A stretch of 64,000 bases of DNA from Actinomycetota bacterium (GTDB taxonomy: Bacteria; Actinomycetota; CADDZG01; WHSQ01): the NCBI GenBank assembly GCA_009380005.1, contig WHSQ01000001.1:62001-126000 (forward strand), written 5' to 3'. The notes below the pieces were generated by a model, which worked only from the letters and a program-made list of their open reading frames with translations, searched no databases and was not told the DNA's origin. The translations under genes were made by a program, and so were the position numbers. Below, piece by piece: positions 50,277 through 58,930 of the stretch (position 1 is the stretch's first letter; each line of letters begins with the position of its first letter).

Positions 50277-51494
50277 TCAGGCGTTGTTCGCCATCAGGCG
50301 AAGGATCTTGTTCTCGATCTCGACGGCCCGGGACTTGCTGAGGCCGCTCGACATGATGGAGAACTCGGCCCACGTCTGCCGGCCTTTCAGATACACGTAA
50401 CCCGACAAGGTGGAGATGCCTTGCAACGTCCCGGTCTTGACCCGCACGCGGATGCCCTTGAGTGGACGGTTCTGCATCGTGCCTTGTCCGCCGGCCGCGA
50501 GACCGCGCCGGAATGCCGCGCCCCACGGCCGCTTCTCGGCGACACGAAGCAGTCGAGCCATGCCGGCGGTGGATATCCGGTTGCCGTAGGACAACCCGGA
50601 GGAGTCATAGGCGGTTACGTCGACTCCGTGCTTTCGGGCCCAGGCGGTGATCGCTCTCGCGCCTTTGTCTATCGTACCCAGAGGCCCAAAGCGCGCCGCT
50701 CCCAACCGTTTCCCCAGCATCTCGGCGAAGAAGTTGTGCGAACGGCGGTTCGTGTAGGAAACGATCTGTTGCAGGGGAGCGGACGACAGCTGTCCGACGG
50801 GGGCCAGGTCCTCCGGTGCGAGACCGGCGCCGGGCTTGCCGGTCACTTCGATACCCTTGTACTTGAGACGTTTCGTGAACGCCGCCGCGGCGCGCCTCTC
50901 CGGCCTGTACACGGGATTGCCGTTGGACTTCAGATTGCCGTTGACGGCGAGAGCGGTGGGCATCGCGACGTGATCGCGCGGGAAACTGGACTTCCATCCG
51001 TACGCCCACCAGTCGTGATCGAAGTACTCGATGCTGCCCATCACGCGCCCTTCGATCTTACGGATGCCCATCCGGCGGACGGCCGCGGCCAGATCGCGAA
51101 GGTGAGTGGGAGCGAACGGCATCGTGGTTCCGTACGTTTTGTTCCCAGCGAGGGTCGGGTCGCCACGGCCGATCAACCACAGGTTGCCCTTGTAGGTCTC
51201 GGTCGGCAACGCCACCGGCCGGATCGAGGCTTTGGTAGTGATCGTGTGTTCGAGTCCCAACCGCTCGAACAGGGCCATGCTCATGAGCGCTTTCTGGTTG
51301 GAGGCGGGGATCCTCATCCGGTGCTGCCGGTGGCGATACACGGTCCGCCCATCGTTGGCGAGCGAGACGCCCATCCGCTTGTGCCCCACCAGGCGGTCGA
51401 TCCGTACCTTCCACGCGGCTCGGGCGTGCGCGGCCGGGGCCGCCGCCACGAGCAGCAGCACCGCCACGACAGCCACGATCCCGATCTTCCTCAT
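50277..51494 (-). CDS. D-alanyl-D-alanine carboxypeptidase/endopeptidase, S13 (DacB) family
   Basis: 405 aa. Signal peptide MRKIGIVAVVAVLLLVAAAPAAHA. Penicillin-binding motifs: S65-N-Q-K68 in IPASNQKAL, the SHN in NRRSHNFFAEML, and KTG in VKTGTLQG. It trims peptidoglycan stem peptides outside the membrane. The insertion typical of class C PBPs (between SxxK and SxN, about 160 residues) is present. It is convergent with the DUF6458-like gene. Together with the PASTA kinase it is the second cell-wall gene of this window. Confidence 0.92.
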   Translation of the reverse strand: MRKIGIVAVVAVLLLVAAAPAAHARAAWKVRIDRLVGHKRMGVSLANDGRTVYRHRQHRMRIPASNQKALMSMALFERLGLEHTITTKASIRPVALPTETYKGNLWLIGRGDPTLAGNKTYGTTMPFAPTHLRDLAAAVRRMGIRKIEGRVMGSIEYFDHDWWAYGWKSSFPRDHVAMPTALAVNGNLKSNGNPVYRPERRAAAAFTKRLKYKGIEVTGKPGAGLAPEDLAPVGQLSSAPLQQIVSYTNRRSHNFFAEMLGKRLGAARFGPLGTIDKGARAITAWARKHGVDVTAYDSSGLSYGNRISTAGMARLLRVAEKRPWGAAFRRGLAAGGQGTMQNRPLKGIRVRVKTGTLQGISTLSGYVYLKGRQTWAEFSIMSSGLSKSRAVEIENKILRLMANNA

Positions 51495-51551
51495 GGCGGC
51501 AGTCTGCGGGGACGAACGGCGCGAATCAACTACGTCGTCGGCCTGAGCTGC

Positions 51552-51791
51552 TCAGGGAGCATCGTCGAAGAGGGTCGGGTCGGTCGGGAAGAGCGTGAGC
51601 TGGTTGGGGGAGACCTTGGACGCGGCGGGCCTGTCGATCTCGACGGCGAGGCGGTGATAGCCCTGTTCGCGGGCGAGCTGGACAGCCCGCTTCTTGGCCG
51701 CGATGCGTTCGTTCTGGCGTCTGCGCTCGGCCGCCTCGATCATGTCGTCGATCATCTGGGCCTCCCAGTCCGGAAGCCTTTCCTGCTCCAT
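51552..51791 (-). CDS. Small hypothetical protein, 79 aa
   Basis: ATG at 51791 with GGGAGGA just upstream; a longer frame begins at 51959 but has no good ribosome site and is not protein-like. The product is a charged helix (EAQMIDDMIEAAERRRQNERIAAKKRAVQLAREQ) followed by a C-terminal NQLTLFPTDPTLFDDAP tail. No family recognised. It lies between the carboxypeptidase and a divergent acidic ORF. Confidence 0.65.
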   Translation of the reverse strand: MEQERLPDWEAQMIDDMIEAAERRRQNERIAAKKRAVQLAREQGYHRLAVEIDRPAASKVSPNQLTLFPTDPTLFDDAP

Positions 51792-51927
51792 CTGGTCCTC
51801 CCGTGCCCTCGATCTGTCCGGAGCGTCCGCGCGCCGGGGGGTGAGTATCGGCGCGCGGCCCGAACCTTTTGTGGATTTCATCCTTGTAACTCGCACCGCG
51901 TGGGTCGAGCCGCCGTAGGCTCGGGTC

Positions 51928-52149
51928 GTGCACCAGGATCCGGGAGACGTCGCCGACACCCCGACGCCGGACGGACCGGAGAAGGATCCCCAGTCCGCCG
52001 AGCCGACCGACCGCGAGGAGGGGAAGCAGAACGCCCTCGTTCACGAGGGCGCGGTTGCAGATTCGCGACCGGACACCAACGAAGGCGCCGACGCTCGTGT
52101 TCGGATCGAACAGCCGGACGGCGAGCCCGCGCCCCACGCCGAGGAGTAA
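51928..52149 (+). CDS. Acidic low-complexity small ORF, 73 aa
   Basis: GTG start, weak ribosome site. The product is rich in Asp, Glu, Pro, Ala and Gly (MHQDPGDVADTPTPDGPEKD and so on) and is expected to be disordered. Possibly real, since actinobacteria encode many such proteins, but the composition is also what random GC-rich sequence gives. Followed by two copies of the 49-bp repeat. Confidence 0.35.
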   Translation: MHQDPGDVADTPTPDGPEKDPQSAEPTDREEGKQNALVHEGAVADSRPDTNEGADARVRIEQPDGEPAPHAEE

Positions 52150-52183
52150 GGCCCCACCCGGCGGCCGGGCGGGCGGCTCCTCG

Positions 52184-52232
52184 GCCGACTACGACATTTC
52201 TTGCGCCCGGCGCTACGGGTGTTGCACTCGGC
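52184..52232 (+). repeat. 49-bp REP-like imperfect palindrome, copy 5
   Basis: Starts GCCGACTACGACA, contains TTGCGCCCGGCGCTACGG, ends TGTTGCACTCGGC. First unit of a 70-bp tandem repeat with copy 6; the about 20 bp before each copy (GGCGGGCGGCTCC then CCGG or TCGG) are nearly the same. Confidence 0.88.
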
Positions 52233-52253
52233 GGCCCGGCGGGCGGCTCCCCG

Positions 52254-52302
52254 GCCGACTACGACATTTCTTGCGCCCGGCGCTACCGGTGTTGCACTCG
52301 GC
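52254..52302 (+). repeat. 49-bp REP-like imperfect palindrome, copy 6
   Basis: Nearly identical to copy 5 (one base differs in the centre, CTACCGG versus CTACGGG). Exactly 70 bp downstream of copy 5, same orientation. The pair lies between the acidic ORF and adnA. Confidence 0.88.
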
Positions 52303-52425
52303 GGGCGGGGCGGGACAGGTCGCGAGGATTTCTCGGGCTCGGGAGCCGGAAAGCTCGATTCTTGTCGCACCCTCTATCTACTGTGGGGTCACCAACGACA
52401 CCTGAGATGACGGGACTGTGAGCGA

Positions 52426-55400
52426 GTGACGACGAGCACCACCAAGCGGATCGAGCTTGACGCCGAGCAGCGGGGGATCGTGGAGCACGGGGCCGGGCCG
52501 TTGCTGGCCTACGGGGGCCCGGGCACCGGCAAGACCACCGTGCTCGAGGAGCGCTTCGTCCGCCTTGCGCTGTCCGAGGGCTGTTCGCCCGACCGGATCC
52601 TGTTCCTCGTCCCGAACCGGGCCCAGAAGATCGCCCTGCAGGACCGCCTGACCCGTCGCCTTCTCTTCGACGAGGGTCTCGACGCGGTCATCGAGGTCCC
52701 CGTCTACACCTGGCACGGCTTCGCCAACCACCTCGTGTCCCGGCACTACGAAGATCTCGGCTACGGCGAGCCCCCGGTGCTGCTCACCAGTCCCGAGCAG
52801 TGGGGCGACGTGCGCGACGCGCTCGCCAACGAGAACGCCGCCAACTGGCCGCACCATCGGACGCTGCTGCACAACAGAGGGTTCGTCGACGAGGTCGTGG
52901 ACTTCTGCATCCGGGCCGAGCAACGCGCGCTCGACGAGGCCCAGCTCGAGGCCCTGGCCGTCAGCCGTCCCAAGTGGGCCGAGCTGGTCCGCTTCTTCAA
53001 GGCCCACCGCAACCGCCTCAAGGCGCGCTCGCGCATCGACTACCCGATGCTGATGCGCGAGGCGGTCGAGCTGATCGCCGACTTCGGCCACGTGCGCGAC
53101 GCCCTGCACAAGCGGTTCACCCACGTCCTCGTGGACGACGGCCAGGAGCTGGCCCTGGTGCAGCAGAGGCTGCTGTACTTCCTCAGTCCCGCCTCCGGCG
53201 AGCCGTCCACGGACCGGTCCCTGGTGGTGGCCGGCGACGCAGACTCGGCGATCGAGACCTTCCGCGGCGGCGATCCCGAGTGGACCGAGGACTTCGCCAA
53301 GGAGTTCGGCCCGCACGAGACCGTGACGTTGCAGACCTCATACCGGCTGAGCCCGGAGCTCGGGGGCCAGACCGCCACGCTGATCGAGCGCAACGGACAG
53401 CGCGACCACCGGCCGCACGACTTCGCCGGCGAGGGCCTGGTGGAGGTCCATCGGTTCGGGAGCCTGGCGGTCGAGGTCGAGTCGATCGCCCGGGCGATCC
53501 GCCTCGCGCATCTGACCGACGGAGTGGCTTACGAGGACATGGCCATCCTGCTGACGTCGCCGCGCTCGATGCTTCCGCCGCTGGAGCGGGCGCTCGACGC
53601 GCTCGAGGTGCCGTTCTCGATCAGCGCGCCGGACCGGCCGCTGGCGCGCGAACCGATCGTGCGTGCGTTCACCGACCTGGCGTCGTTCGCGTTCGCCGAC
53701 GAGCCGGATCCCGAGCAGATCGTGATGCTGCTGCGCTCGCCGCTGATCGACCTCGACGACTCGTGCGTGCGCGAGCTCGAGCGCACGGCGCGGATGTCGG
53801 GCCGCGCGTTGGCCGAAGTTCTGGACGACGTGGAGGCGGTCGCCGCGGTCCCCGGGGCCAAGGCCAAGGTCGACGAGCTCATCGAGCTGCGCGATCTACT
53901 GCGGGCCAAGAGGAACGCGCCCGCGGACGAGTCATTCTGGGTCGTGTGGGAGAAGGCCCGGCTCTGCAAGGAACTGAAGGAACAGGCCAAGTCGAGCCTT
54001 GATCACCCCGCCAACCGGGACCTCGACGCGCTGGTTGCCTTCAGCCGCTCGCTCGGACGGTTCGTCGAGAGACATGGCTTCAAGAAGGCGACCTTCGGGG
54101 ATTACCTCGAAACGATCGGGCGCGCCGACTTCGGTTCCGACCCGTGGCTCCCGCCGGAGCGGGCCGGCGGCGGCGTCAACGTGGTCAGCTTCCACGGCGC
54201 CAAGGGCAAGGAGTGGTCGGTGGTCGCGGTCGCCGGCGTCGTGCAGGGCGCGATCCCGAAGGGCCGCCGTGCCAGCGGTCTGTTCGACCCCTACTTCCTC
54301 GACGAGACCAACCCCGTCGAGCGCGTCCGCAAGAACGAGATGGAGGACCGTCGCGTCTTCTACGTCGCCGTGACCCGTGCGACCAAACGCTGCATCGTGA
54401 CCACCTCGCCCGGCCCCAGCCGCCGGGGCGAGCCGAGCCGCTTCATCGGGGAGCTGACCGGGGCCGTTCCGGAGGCCGAGAGCCAGGCCGACATGCCTCC
54501 GCTGACCTTCGCCGAGGCCGCGGCGCGCTACCGCCGCGTGCTGGCCGATCCCGAGGGGCCCCGGGCGGAACGTCTGGCCGCGCTCGCCGGCATCGCGAGG
54601 ATCAACGAGCTCGATCCCTCGTGCGATCCGGCCAAGCCGTCCGAGTGGTGGTGGCGCTGGGACTGGACCGAGGGCGCGGTCTCGATCCGCGACCAGCAGA
54701 GCCAGCACGGCGACGCCGACGACCTGCCCCCGGACAAGCTCCGCACCTCCTACTCGCGCATCTCGACCTACGACAACTGTGGCTTGCAGTACCTGTTGGG
54801 GGTCGTGCTCGGCCTCGACCCGGAATCGAGCCACAACATGGCGTTCGGATCCTGGGTCCACAAGATCTTCGAGGAGTGCGAGACCGGCGCCATCACCAAC
54901 CAGGACGCGGCGCTGGCTCGTTACAACGAGCTGTTCGACGAAACCGTGTTCCCCAACCGAGCCGTCGCGCGCCAGTTCCGGCGCGAGGGCGAGATCATGA
55001 TCGACCGTTACGTGCGCTACCTGAAACCGGGCCAGGCGGCGATGGCCGAGACCGGCTTCAAGGTGCACCTCGACGGCCACCGCATCACCGGGCGCATCGA
55101 CCGCGTCGACAAGATCGGCAAGAACCTGGTGATCTCCGACTACAAGACTTCCAAGTCGGCGGTGTCGTGGGAGGAGGCGCAGGAATCGCTGCAGCTCGCG
55201 ATCTATTACCTGGCGGCGACGACCGACGAGGAGCTGTCGAAGCTCGGCGAGCCCGCGTCGATGCAGCTGATCTACCCGAACGCGCCGCTGTCGCGCGGCG
55301 ACGTGCAGAAGCGCTCGCAGAAGCCGGAGGAGGCGCGCGAGGCGTTGAAGCGCCTGCCGGTGCTCGCCGAGGGCGTGCTGGCCGAGGACTTCCGGCCCAA

Positions 55401-55479
55401 CCCCGAGGCCGACTGTCGCTGGTGCAAGTTCAAGCCGCTGTGTCCGCTGTGGTCCGAGGGCAAGGAGCTGCCGGCATGA
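52426..55479 (+). CDS. adnA: AdnA-like subunit: UvrD-type motor plus RecB-type nuclease
   Basis: 1017 aa from GTG. N-terminal UvrD-type motor: Walker A GGPGTGKTT (30-38). Motif II reads LVDDGQEL, so the usual DEXQ is DDGQ with Glu replaced by Asp; motif VI RRVFYVAVTRATK is present. The C-terminal nuclease has AFGSWVHKIFE, ITGRIDRVDK and ISDYKTSKS. Iron-sulfur cysteines are in DNCGLQYLL and CRWCKFKPLC. The Asp change suggests a weak motor, consistent with the known division of labour in mycobacterial AdnAB. The stop overlaps adnB (ATGA), so the two are coupled. It resects double-strand breaks for recombination. Confidence 0.93.
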   Translation: MTTSTTKRIELDAEQRGIVEHGAGPLLAYGGPGTGKTTVLEERFVRLALSEGCSPDRILFLVPNRAQKIALQDRLTRRLLFDEGLDAVIEVPVYTWHGFANHLVSRHYEDLGYGEPPVLLTSPEQWGDVRDALANENAANWPHHRTLLHNRGFVDEVVDFCIRAEQRALDEAQLEALAVSRPKWAELVRFFKAHRNRLKARSRIDYPMLMREAVELIADFGHVRDALHKRFTHVLVDDGQELALVQQRLLYFLSPASGEPSTDRSLVVAGDADSAIETFRGGDPEWTEDFAKEFGPHETVTLQTSYRLSPELGGQTATLIERNGQRDHRPHDFAGEGLVEVHRFGSLAVEVESIARAIRLAHLTDGVAYEDMAILLTSPRSMLPPLERALDALEVPFSISAPDRPLAREPIVRAFTDLASFAFADEPDPEQIVMLLRSPLIDLDDSCVRELERTARMSGRALAEVLDDVEAVAAVPGAKAKVDELIELRDLLRAKRNAPADESFWVVWEKARLCKELKEQAKSSLDHPANRDLDALVAFSRSLGRFVERHGFKKATFGDYLETIGRADFGSDPWLPPERAGGGVNVVSFHGAKGKEWSVVAVAGVVQGAIPKGRRASGLFDPYFLDETNPVERVRKNEMEDRRVFYVAVTRATKRCIVTTSPGPSRRGEPSRFIGELTGAVPEAESQADMPPLTFAEAAARYRRVLADPEGPRAERLAALAGIARINELDPSCDPAKPSEWWWRWDWTEGAVSIRDQQSQHGDADDLPPDKLRTSYSRISTYDNCGLQYLLGVVLGLDPESSHNMAFGSWVHKIFEECETGAITNQDAALARYNELFDETVFPNRAVARQFRREGEIMIDRYVRYLKPGQAAMAETGFKVHLDGHRITGRIDRVDKIGKNLVISDYKTSKSAVSWEEAQESLQLAIYYLAATTDEELSKLGEPASMQLIYPNAPLSRGDVQKRSQKPEEAREALKRLPVLAEGVLAEDFRPNPEADCRWCKFKPLCPLWSEGKELPA

Positions 55480-58400
55480 GCGACAACCCGCGCCGCTCCG
55501 AAGCGATCCGCGCCGCGCTCAAGGGCTACGAGCCCACCGACGAGCAGTGGCGCGCCATCAGCCACGGCCTCGAGCCGCTGTACCTGATCGCCGGTGCGGG
55601 TTCGGGCAAGACCGCGGTGATGGCGGCACGCATCGCGTGGGCCCTGGAGACACAACCGTTCTCGCCCAGCCAGATCCTCGGCCTCACGTTCACCAACAAG
55701 GCCGCCGGCGAGCTGCAGGAGCGCGTCCGGCTCGCGCTCGCTGCGTTGCACGACGAGTCCGGCGAGGAAGTGACCGTCCAGACCTACAACGCGTTCGCGG
55801 CGGCGATCGTGCACGACCACGGATTGCTGGCCGGAGTGGAGCCGGAGTCCGGTCTGCTGTCCGAGGCCCAACAGTGGCAGCTCGTGCTGTCCAGCTTCGA
55901 CGACCTGCCGCCCTTCGACGTGCTGGAGGTTCGCTCGGCTTACGTCGTGGGCCAGACGCTGAACCTGGCGAGCTCGATCGCCGATCACATGGTGGGCGTC
56001 GCCGACATCGAAGCCGCCGCCGACCGCATCCTGTCGATGCAGAACGTCGACGAGAAGATCGTGCAGACCGCGCACAAGCGCAAGGAGCTGTGCCGGGCCG
56101 TCGCTGCCTACATGGAGGCGAAGCAGCGCACGTCGCGCATCGACTTCGGCGATCAGATCACCAAGGCGGTCGAGGTGCTGGAGGGAAACGACGACGTGCG
56201 CGACGGCTACCGGGAGCGGTTCCCGTTCGTGCTGCTCGACGAGTACCAGGACACCAACGTGGCCCAGCGCCGGATGCTGCAGGCCCTGATCGGCCCGGCC
56301 GGCGCGGTAACAGCGGTGGGCGATGCCCGCCAAGCGATCTTCGCCTGGCGCGGCGCCACGATGTTCAACCTGATCGGCTTCCCCGAGCACTTCCCGCGCG
56401 AGGACGGGGTCCGTTACGACGCGGTGTCGCTGTCGGAGAACTTCCGCTCCGGCCGCAACATCCTCGACGTCGCCAATAGGGTCGTGGAGTCGATCGACCC
56501 CTCGCGCCGTCCCGGCGACCCGCTGCGGGCACAGCCCACCAACTCGACCGGCTCGGTCGCCGTCGGGCTCTTCGCCGACGAGCAGTCCGAGGCCGCGTGG
56601 ATCGCCGAGCAGTGTGACCGCATGCACGACGAGCCGATGGCCGAAGGGCGGGACCCGGCGAAGTGGAAGGACATGGCGATCCTCGTTCGGCGCAAGGCGG
56701 CGATGGACATGCTGCTGCAGGAGCTCGAGGCGCGACAGATCCCGGTCGAGGTCGTGGGCCTCGGCGGGTTGTTGAAGACCCCCGAGGTGACCGAGATCGT
56801 GGCGTGGTTGCGGGCCCTGGAGTCCAAGCCGGGCGCGAACCGGTGGCTCGGCCGCATCCTGATGGGTCCCCGCTGGCGCATCCACTACCGGGACATGTCG
56901 CTGCTGGCCCACTGGGCCAGCAAGCAGACTCATGACTTTCGAGTGTTGCGAGCCGGCGGGGATAAAGAGGCAGCGTTGGAGATCCAGCCCGATGAGGTGG
57001 ATTACTCGCTGGCTGAGGCTCTGAACCACCTCGACGAGATCGAGCACCTGGGGGCCGAGGCCAAGACGCGCCTGGAGGCGTTCTCCGAACGGCTGGCGTC
57101 GATCCGCAAGCGCTCCGGCGGCCCGCTGCTGGAGCTGGTGCAGACTGTGATCCGCGAGGCCGGGATCATGAGCGCGCTGGAGTCGTCGTCGAACCGGGCC
57201 GCGCCCGCGGCCCGCCAGAACATCTCCAACTTCCTCGACCAGGTCGCCTACTTCGCTCCCCTGGAGGGCGAGGCGTCGCTGCGCAGCTTCATCGCCTATC
57301 TCGATGCGGCCGAGGTCGCGGAGGAGACGCTCGAGGCGACGCAGCCCGCCGACCAGGACTCGGTCAAGCTGATGACGGTGCACTCGGCCAAGGGCCTGGA
57401 GTTCGAGTGCGTGTTCGTGCCGTCGGTGGCGTCGGGTATCAGCGAGCGCAGCGGCGAGCCGATCTACTCGATCTTCCCGAACACCCGGGTGTCGAACCCG
57501 CTGACCAGCTACGCCGAGCTGCCCTACGAGGTGCGTGAGGTCGCCGGCGACCTGCCGAAGTTCGAGGGCAAGCTGCCGGCGTTCACGAAGGCCGTGAAAG
57601 AGCGCGTGATCGAGGACGAGCGCCGGCTGTTCTACGTCGCGCTGACCCGTGCGAAGCAGCGCCTCGCCGTCACCGCGGCCCACTGGTACGGACGCGACGA
57701 CACCGCGAAGGGACCGTCGCCGTTCTGGCTCGAGCTCGCGGGGATGGTCGACGACGGCCTGGTCGAGATCGTTCGTAACGACGAGGCTCCGGAGGTCAAC
57801 CCGATGTTCGGCGCGATGGAGGGTCGTCGCGCGTGGCCGCCCGTGGCGAGGGCCGGCATTGACGACGAGCTGTTCGTCGACGGGTGGGGGAGTGCCGCCG
57901 ACGCGGTCGTCGGCGGTGAGGCGACGATCGACTCGTTGCTGGCTGAGCTGACCGACGAGGAACGCGCCGATGCCCAGGCCGCGATCGCGCAGCACGACGA
58001 CGACCTCGGCGTGATCGCCGCGGCGATGGGCCACGAGGAGCCGACCCAGCCGAAGATCCCCGAGATCCTGAGCGCGACGAGCTACGTGCAGGTGCTCAAA
58101 GGCGAGATGTCAGCGTGGGACCTCTCACGTCCCCTGCCGCGCCGTCCGACGAGCGCGGCGAGGCTCGGTACCGAGGTGCATCGCATCATCGAGGAGCGCA
58201 GCCGCGGCATGTCGACATTCCCCGAGGAGACGGAGCTCGACGAGCCGAGCGAGGTCTCGGAGCCGAGCCGGAGCCGCATGGCTCAGATGCTCGCCAAGTG
58301 GAAAGAGGAGTACGGCGAGCGCACGATCGCAACGCTCCCGAGCGGCGAGCCGATGCTGGAGCTGCCCTTCACGCTGAAGAAGGACGGCAAGATCATCCGC

Positions 58401-58610
58401 GGCCGGATAGACGGCGTGTACGAGACCGAAGACGGGGGCCTAGAGATAGTCGACTTCAAAACCGGCAAACGCTTCACGCCCACCGAAGAAGCCGACCAAC
58501 TCACTCTTTACCGAGAGGCTCTGGACGCTATCGGCCTCGCTCCGACGTCCGCGACCTTGACGTACGCCTTCTTGAGTGCGGGACGTGATCCCGCCTCCGC
58601 CGCCGAGTAG
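55476..58610 (+). CDS. adnB: AdnB-like subunit: UvrD-type motor plus RecB-type nuclease
   Basis: 1044 aa. Motor: Walker A AGAGSGKT (39-46), motif Ia TFTNKAAGELQERV, motif II VLLDEYQDTN with intact DEYQ, motif III GDARQAIFAWRGA, motif IV/V SVKLMTVHSAKGLEFE, motif VI RRLFYVALTRAKQ; this should be the driving motor. The C-terminal nuclease has ARLGTEVHRIIEE, GRIDGVYE and EIVDFKTGK. The iron-sulfur cysteines seen in the partner are missing here (position corresponding to the first Cys reads SATSYVQVL, and no CxxC follows). An antisense frame of 920 codons across it is a shadow. Start fixed by the ATGA overlap with adnA. Confidence 0.94.
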   Translation: MSDNPRRSEAIRAALKGYEPTDEQWRAISHGLEPLYLIAGAGSGKTAVMAARIAWALETQPFSPSQILGLTFTNKAAGELQERVRLALAALHDESGEEVTVQTYNAFAAAIVHDHGLLAGVEPESGLLSEAQQWQLVLSSFDDLPPFDVLEVRSAYVVGQTLNLASSIADHMVGVADIEAAADRILSMQNVDEKIVQTAHKRKELCRAVAAYMEAKQRTSRIDFGDQITKAVEVLEGNDDVRDGYRERFPFVLLDEYQDTNVAQRRMLQALIGPAGAVTAVGDARQAIFAWRGATMFNLIGFPEHFPREDGVRYDAVSLSENFRSGRNILDVANRVVESIDPSRRPGDPLRAQPTNSTGSVAVGLFADEQSEAAWIAEQCDRMHDEPMAEGRDPAKWKDMAILVRRKAAMDMLLQELEARQIPVEVVGLGGLLKTPEVTEIVAWLRALESKPGANRWLGRILMGPRWRIHYRDMSLLAHWASKQTHDFRVLRAGGDKEAALEIQPDEVDYSLAEALNHLDEIEHLGAEAKTRLEAFSERLASIRKRSGGPLLELVQTVIREAGIMSALESSSNRAAPAARQNISNFLDQVAYFAPLEGEASLRSFIAYLDAAEVAEETLEATQPADQDSVKLMTVHSAKGLEFECVFVPSVASGISERSGEPIYSIFPNTRVSNPLTSYAELPYEVREVAGDLPKFEGKLPAFTKAVKERVIEDERRLFYVALTRAKQRLAVTAAHWYGRDDTAKGPSPFWLELAGMVDDGLVEIVRNDEAPEVNPMFGAMEGRRAWPPVARAGIDDELFVDGWGSAADAVVGGEATIDSLLAELTDEERADAQAAIAQHDDDLGVIAAAMGHEEPTQPKIPEILSATSYVQVLKGEMSAWDLSRPLPRRPTSAARLGTEVHRIIEERSRGMSTFPEETELDEPSEVSEPSRSRMAQMLAKWKEEYGERTIATLPSGEPMLELPFTLKKDGKIIRGRIDGVYETEDGGLEIVDFKTGKRFTPTEEADQLTLYREALDAIGLAPTSATLTYAFLSAGRDPASAAE

Positions 58611-58650
58611 CCGACGGATGCGCCTACTGGAGAGCGAGCCCGGCCCTGCC

Positions 58651-58687
58651 GTTGACAACTACCAACAGCCTGTTGGAGGATGTCAAC
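58651..58687 (+). promoter_or_regulatory. Nested perfect palindrome abutting the start of a TA-like module
   Basis: Outer arms GTTGACA (58651-58657) and TGTCAAC (58681-58687); inner arms CCAACA (58662-58667) and TGTTGG (58671-58676); 4-base spacers on each side and a 3-base centre. The Shine-Dalgarno GGAGGA (58675-58680) overlaps the inner right arm and the spacer, and ATG starts at 58688. The site could be a dimer operator or an RNA hairpin that hides the ribosome site. Confidence 0.75.
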
Positions 58688-58930
58688 ATGCCCCGTAGGA
58701 GGCATCCGAGGGGGGAGATCGAAGGAGCACTGGCATATGCCGAGGAGAAGGGTTGGAGCGTGAAGCCGACGAGCGCGGGCCATCGCTGGGGTGTCATGCG
58801 CTGTAGCGAGCACAGTCGAGAAGGGTGTCAGGTCTCGATCTGGTCTACGCCGCGCAACACAGGCAACCACGCTGCTGCCCTGCGCCGGGCCGTTGATCGG
58901 TGCCCTCATCAGGAGGCGTTTGATGAGTAG
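58688..58930 (+). CDS. HicA-like putative toxin of a two-gene module
   Basis: 80 aa. The opening RRRHPRGEIEGALAYAEEKGW, then AGHRWGVMRCSEHSREGCQVSIW and NTGNHAAALRRAVDRC, resembles the HicA dsRBD-like fold: helix, strand with a conserved His (AGHRWG), strand, helix. HicA toxins are mRNA interferases that use such a His. Homology is by pattern only; sequence identity to classical HicA is low. The stop overlaps the next ATG by 8 bp, as in hicA-hicB operons. It starts at the end of a nested palindrome. This small-protein pair appears in many actinobacterial genomes in my memory, without an assigned role. Confidence 0.65.
   Translation: MPRRRHPRGEIEGALAYAEEKGWSVKPTSAGHRWGVMRCSEHSREGCQVSIWSTPRNTGNHAAALRRAVDRCPHQEAFDE

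Noticed and set aside
52184-52302. CRISPR array
   Set aside because: The two 70-bp units are nearly identical over their whole length, so there are no variable spacers, and no cas genes are present. Tandem copies of the REP-like element explain it.
54144-55475. Upstream extension of the adnB frame into adnA
   Set aside because: The frame is open but lies over the AdnA nuclease domain. The ATG at 55476 with the ATGA overlap starts the conserved AdnB sequence.
55272-58034. 920-codon open frame on the minus strand across adnB
   Set aside because: Shadow of adnB. Composition is typical of antisense GC-rich reading and it has no motif, while the sense frame holds all helicase motifs.
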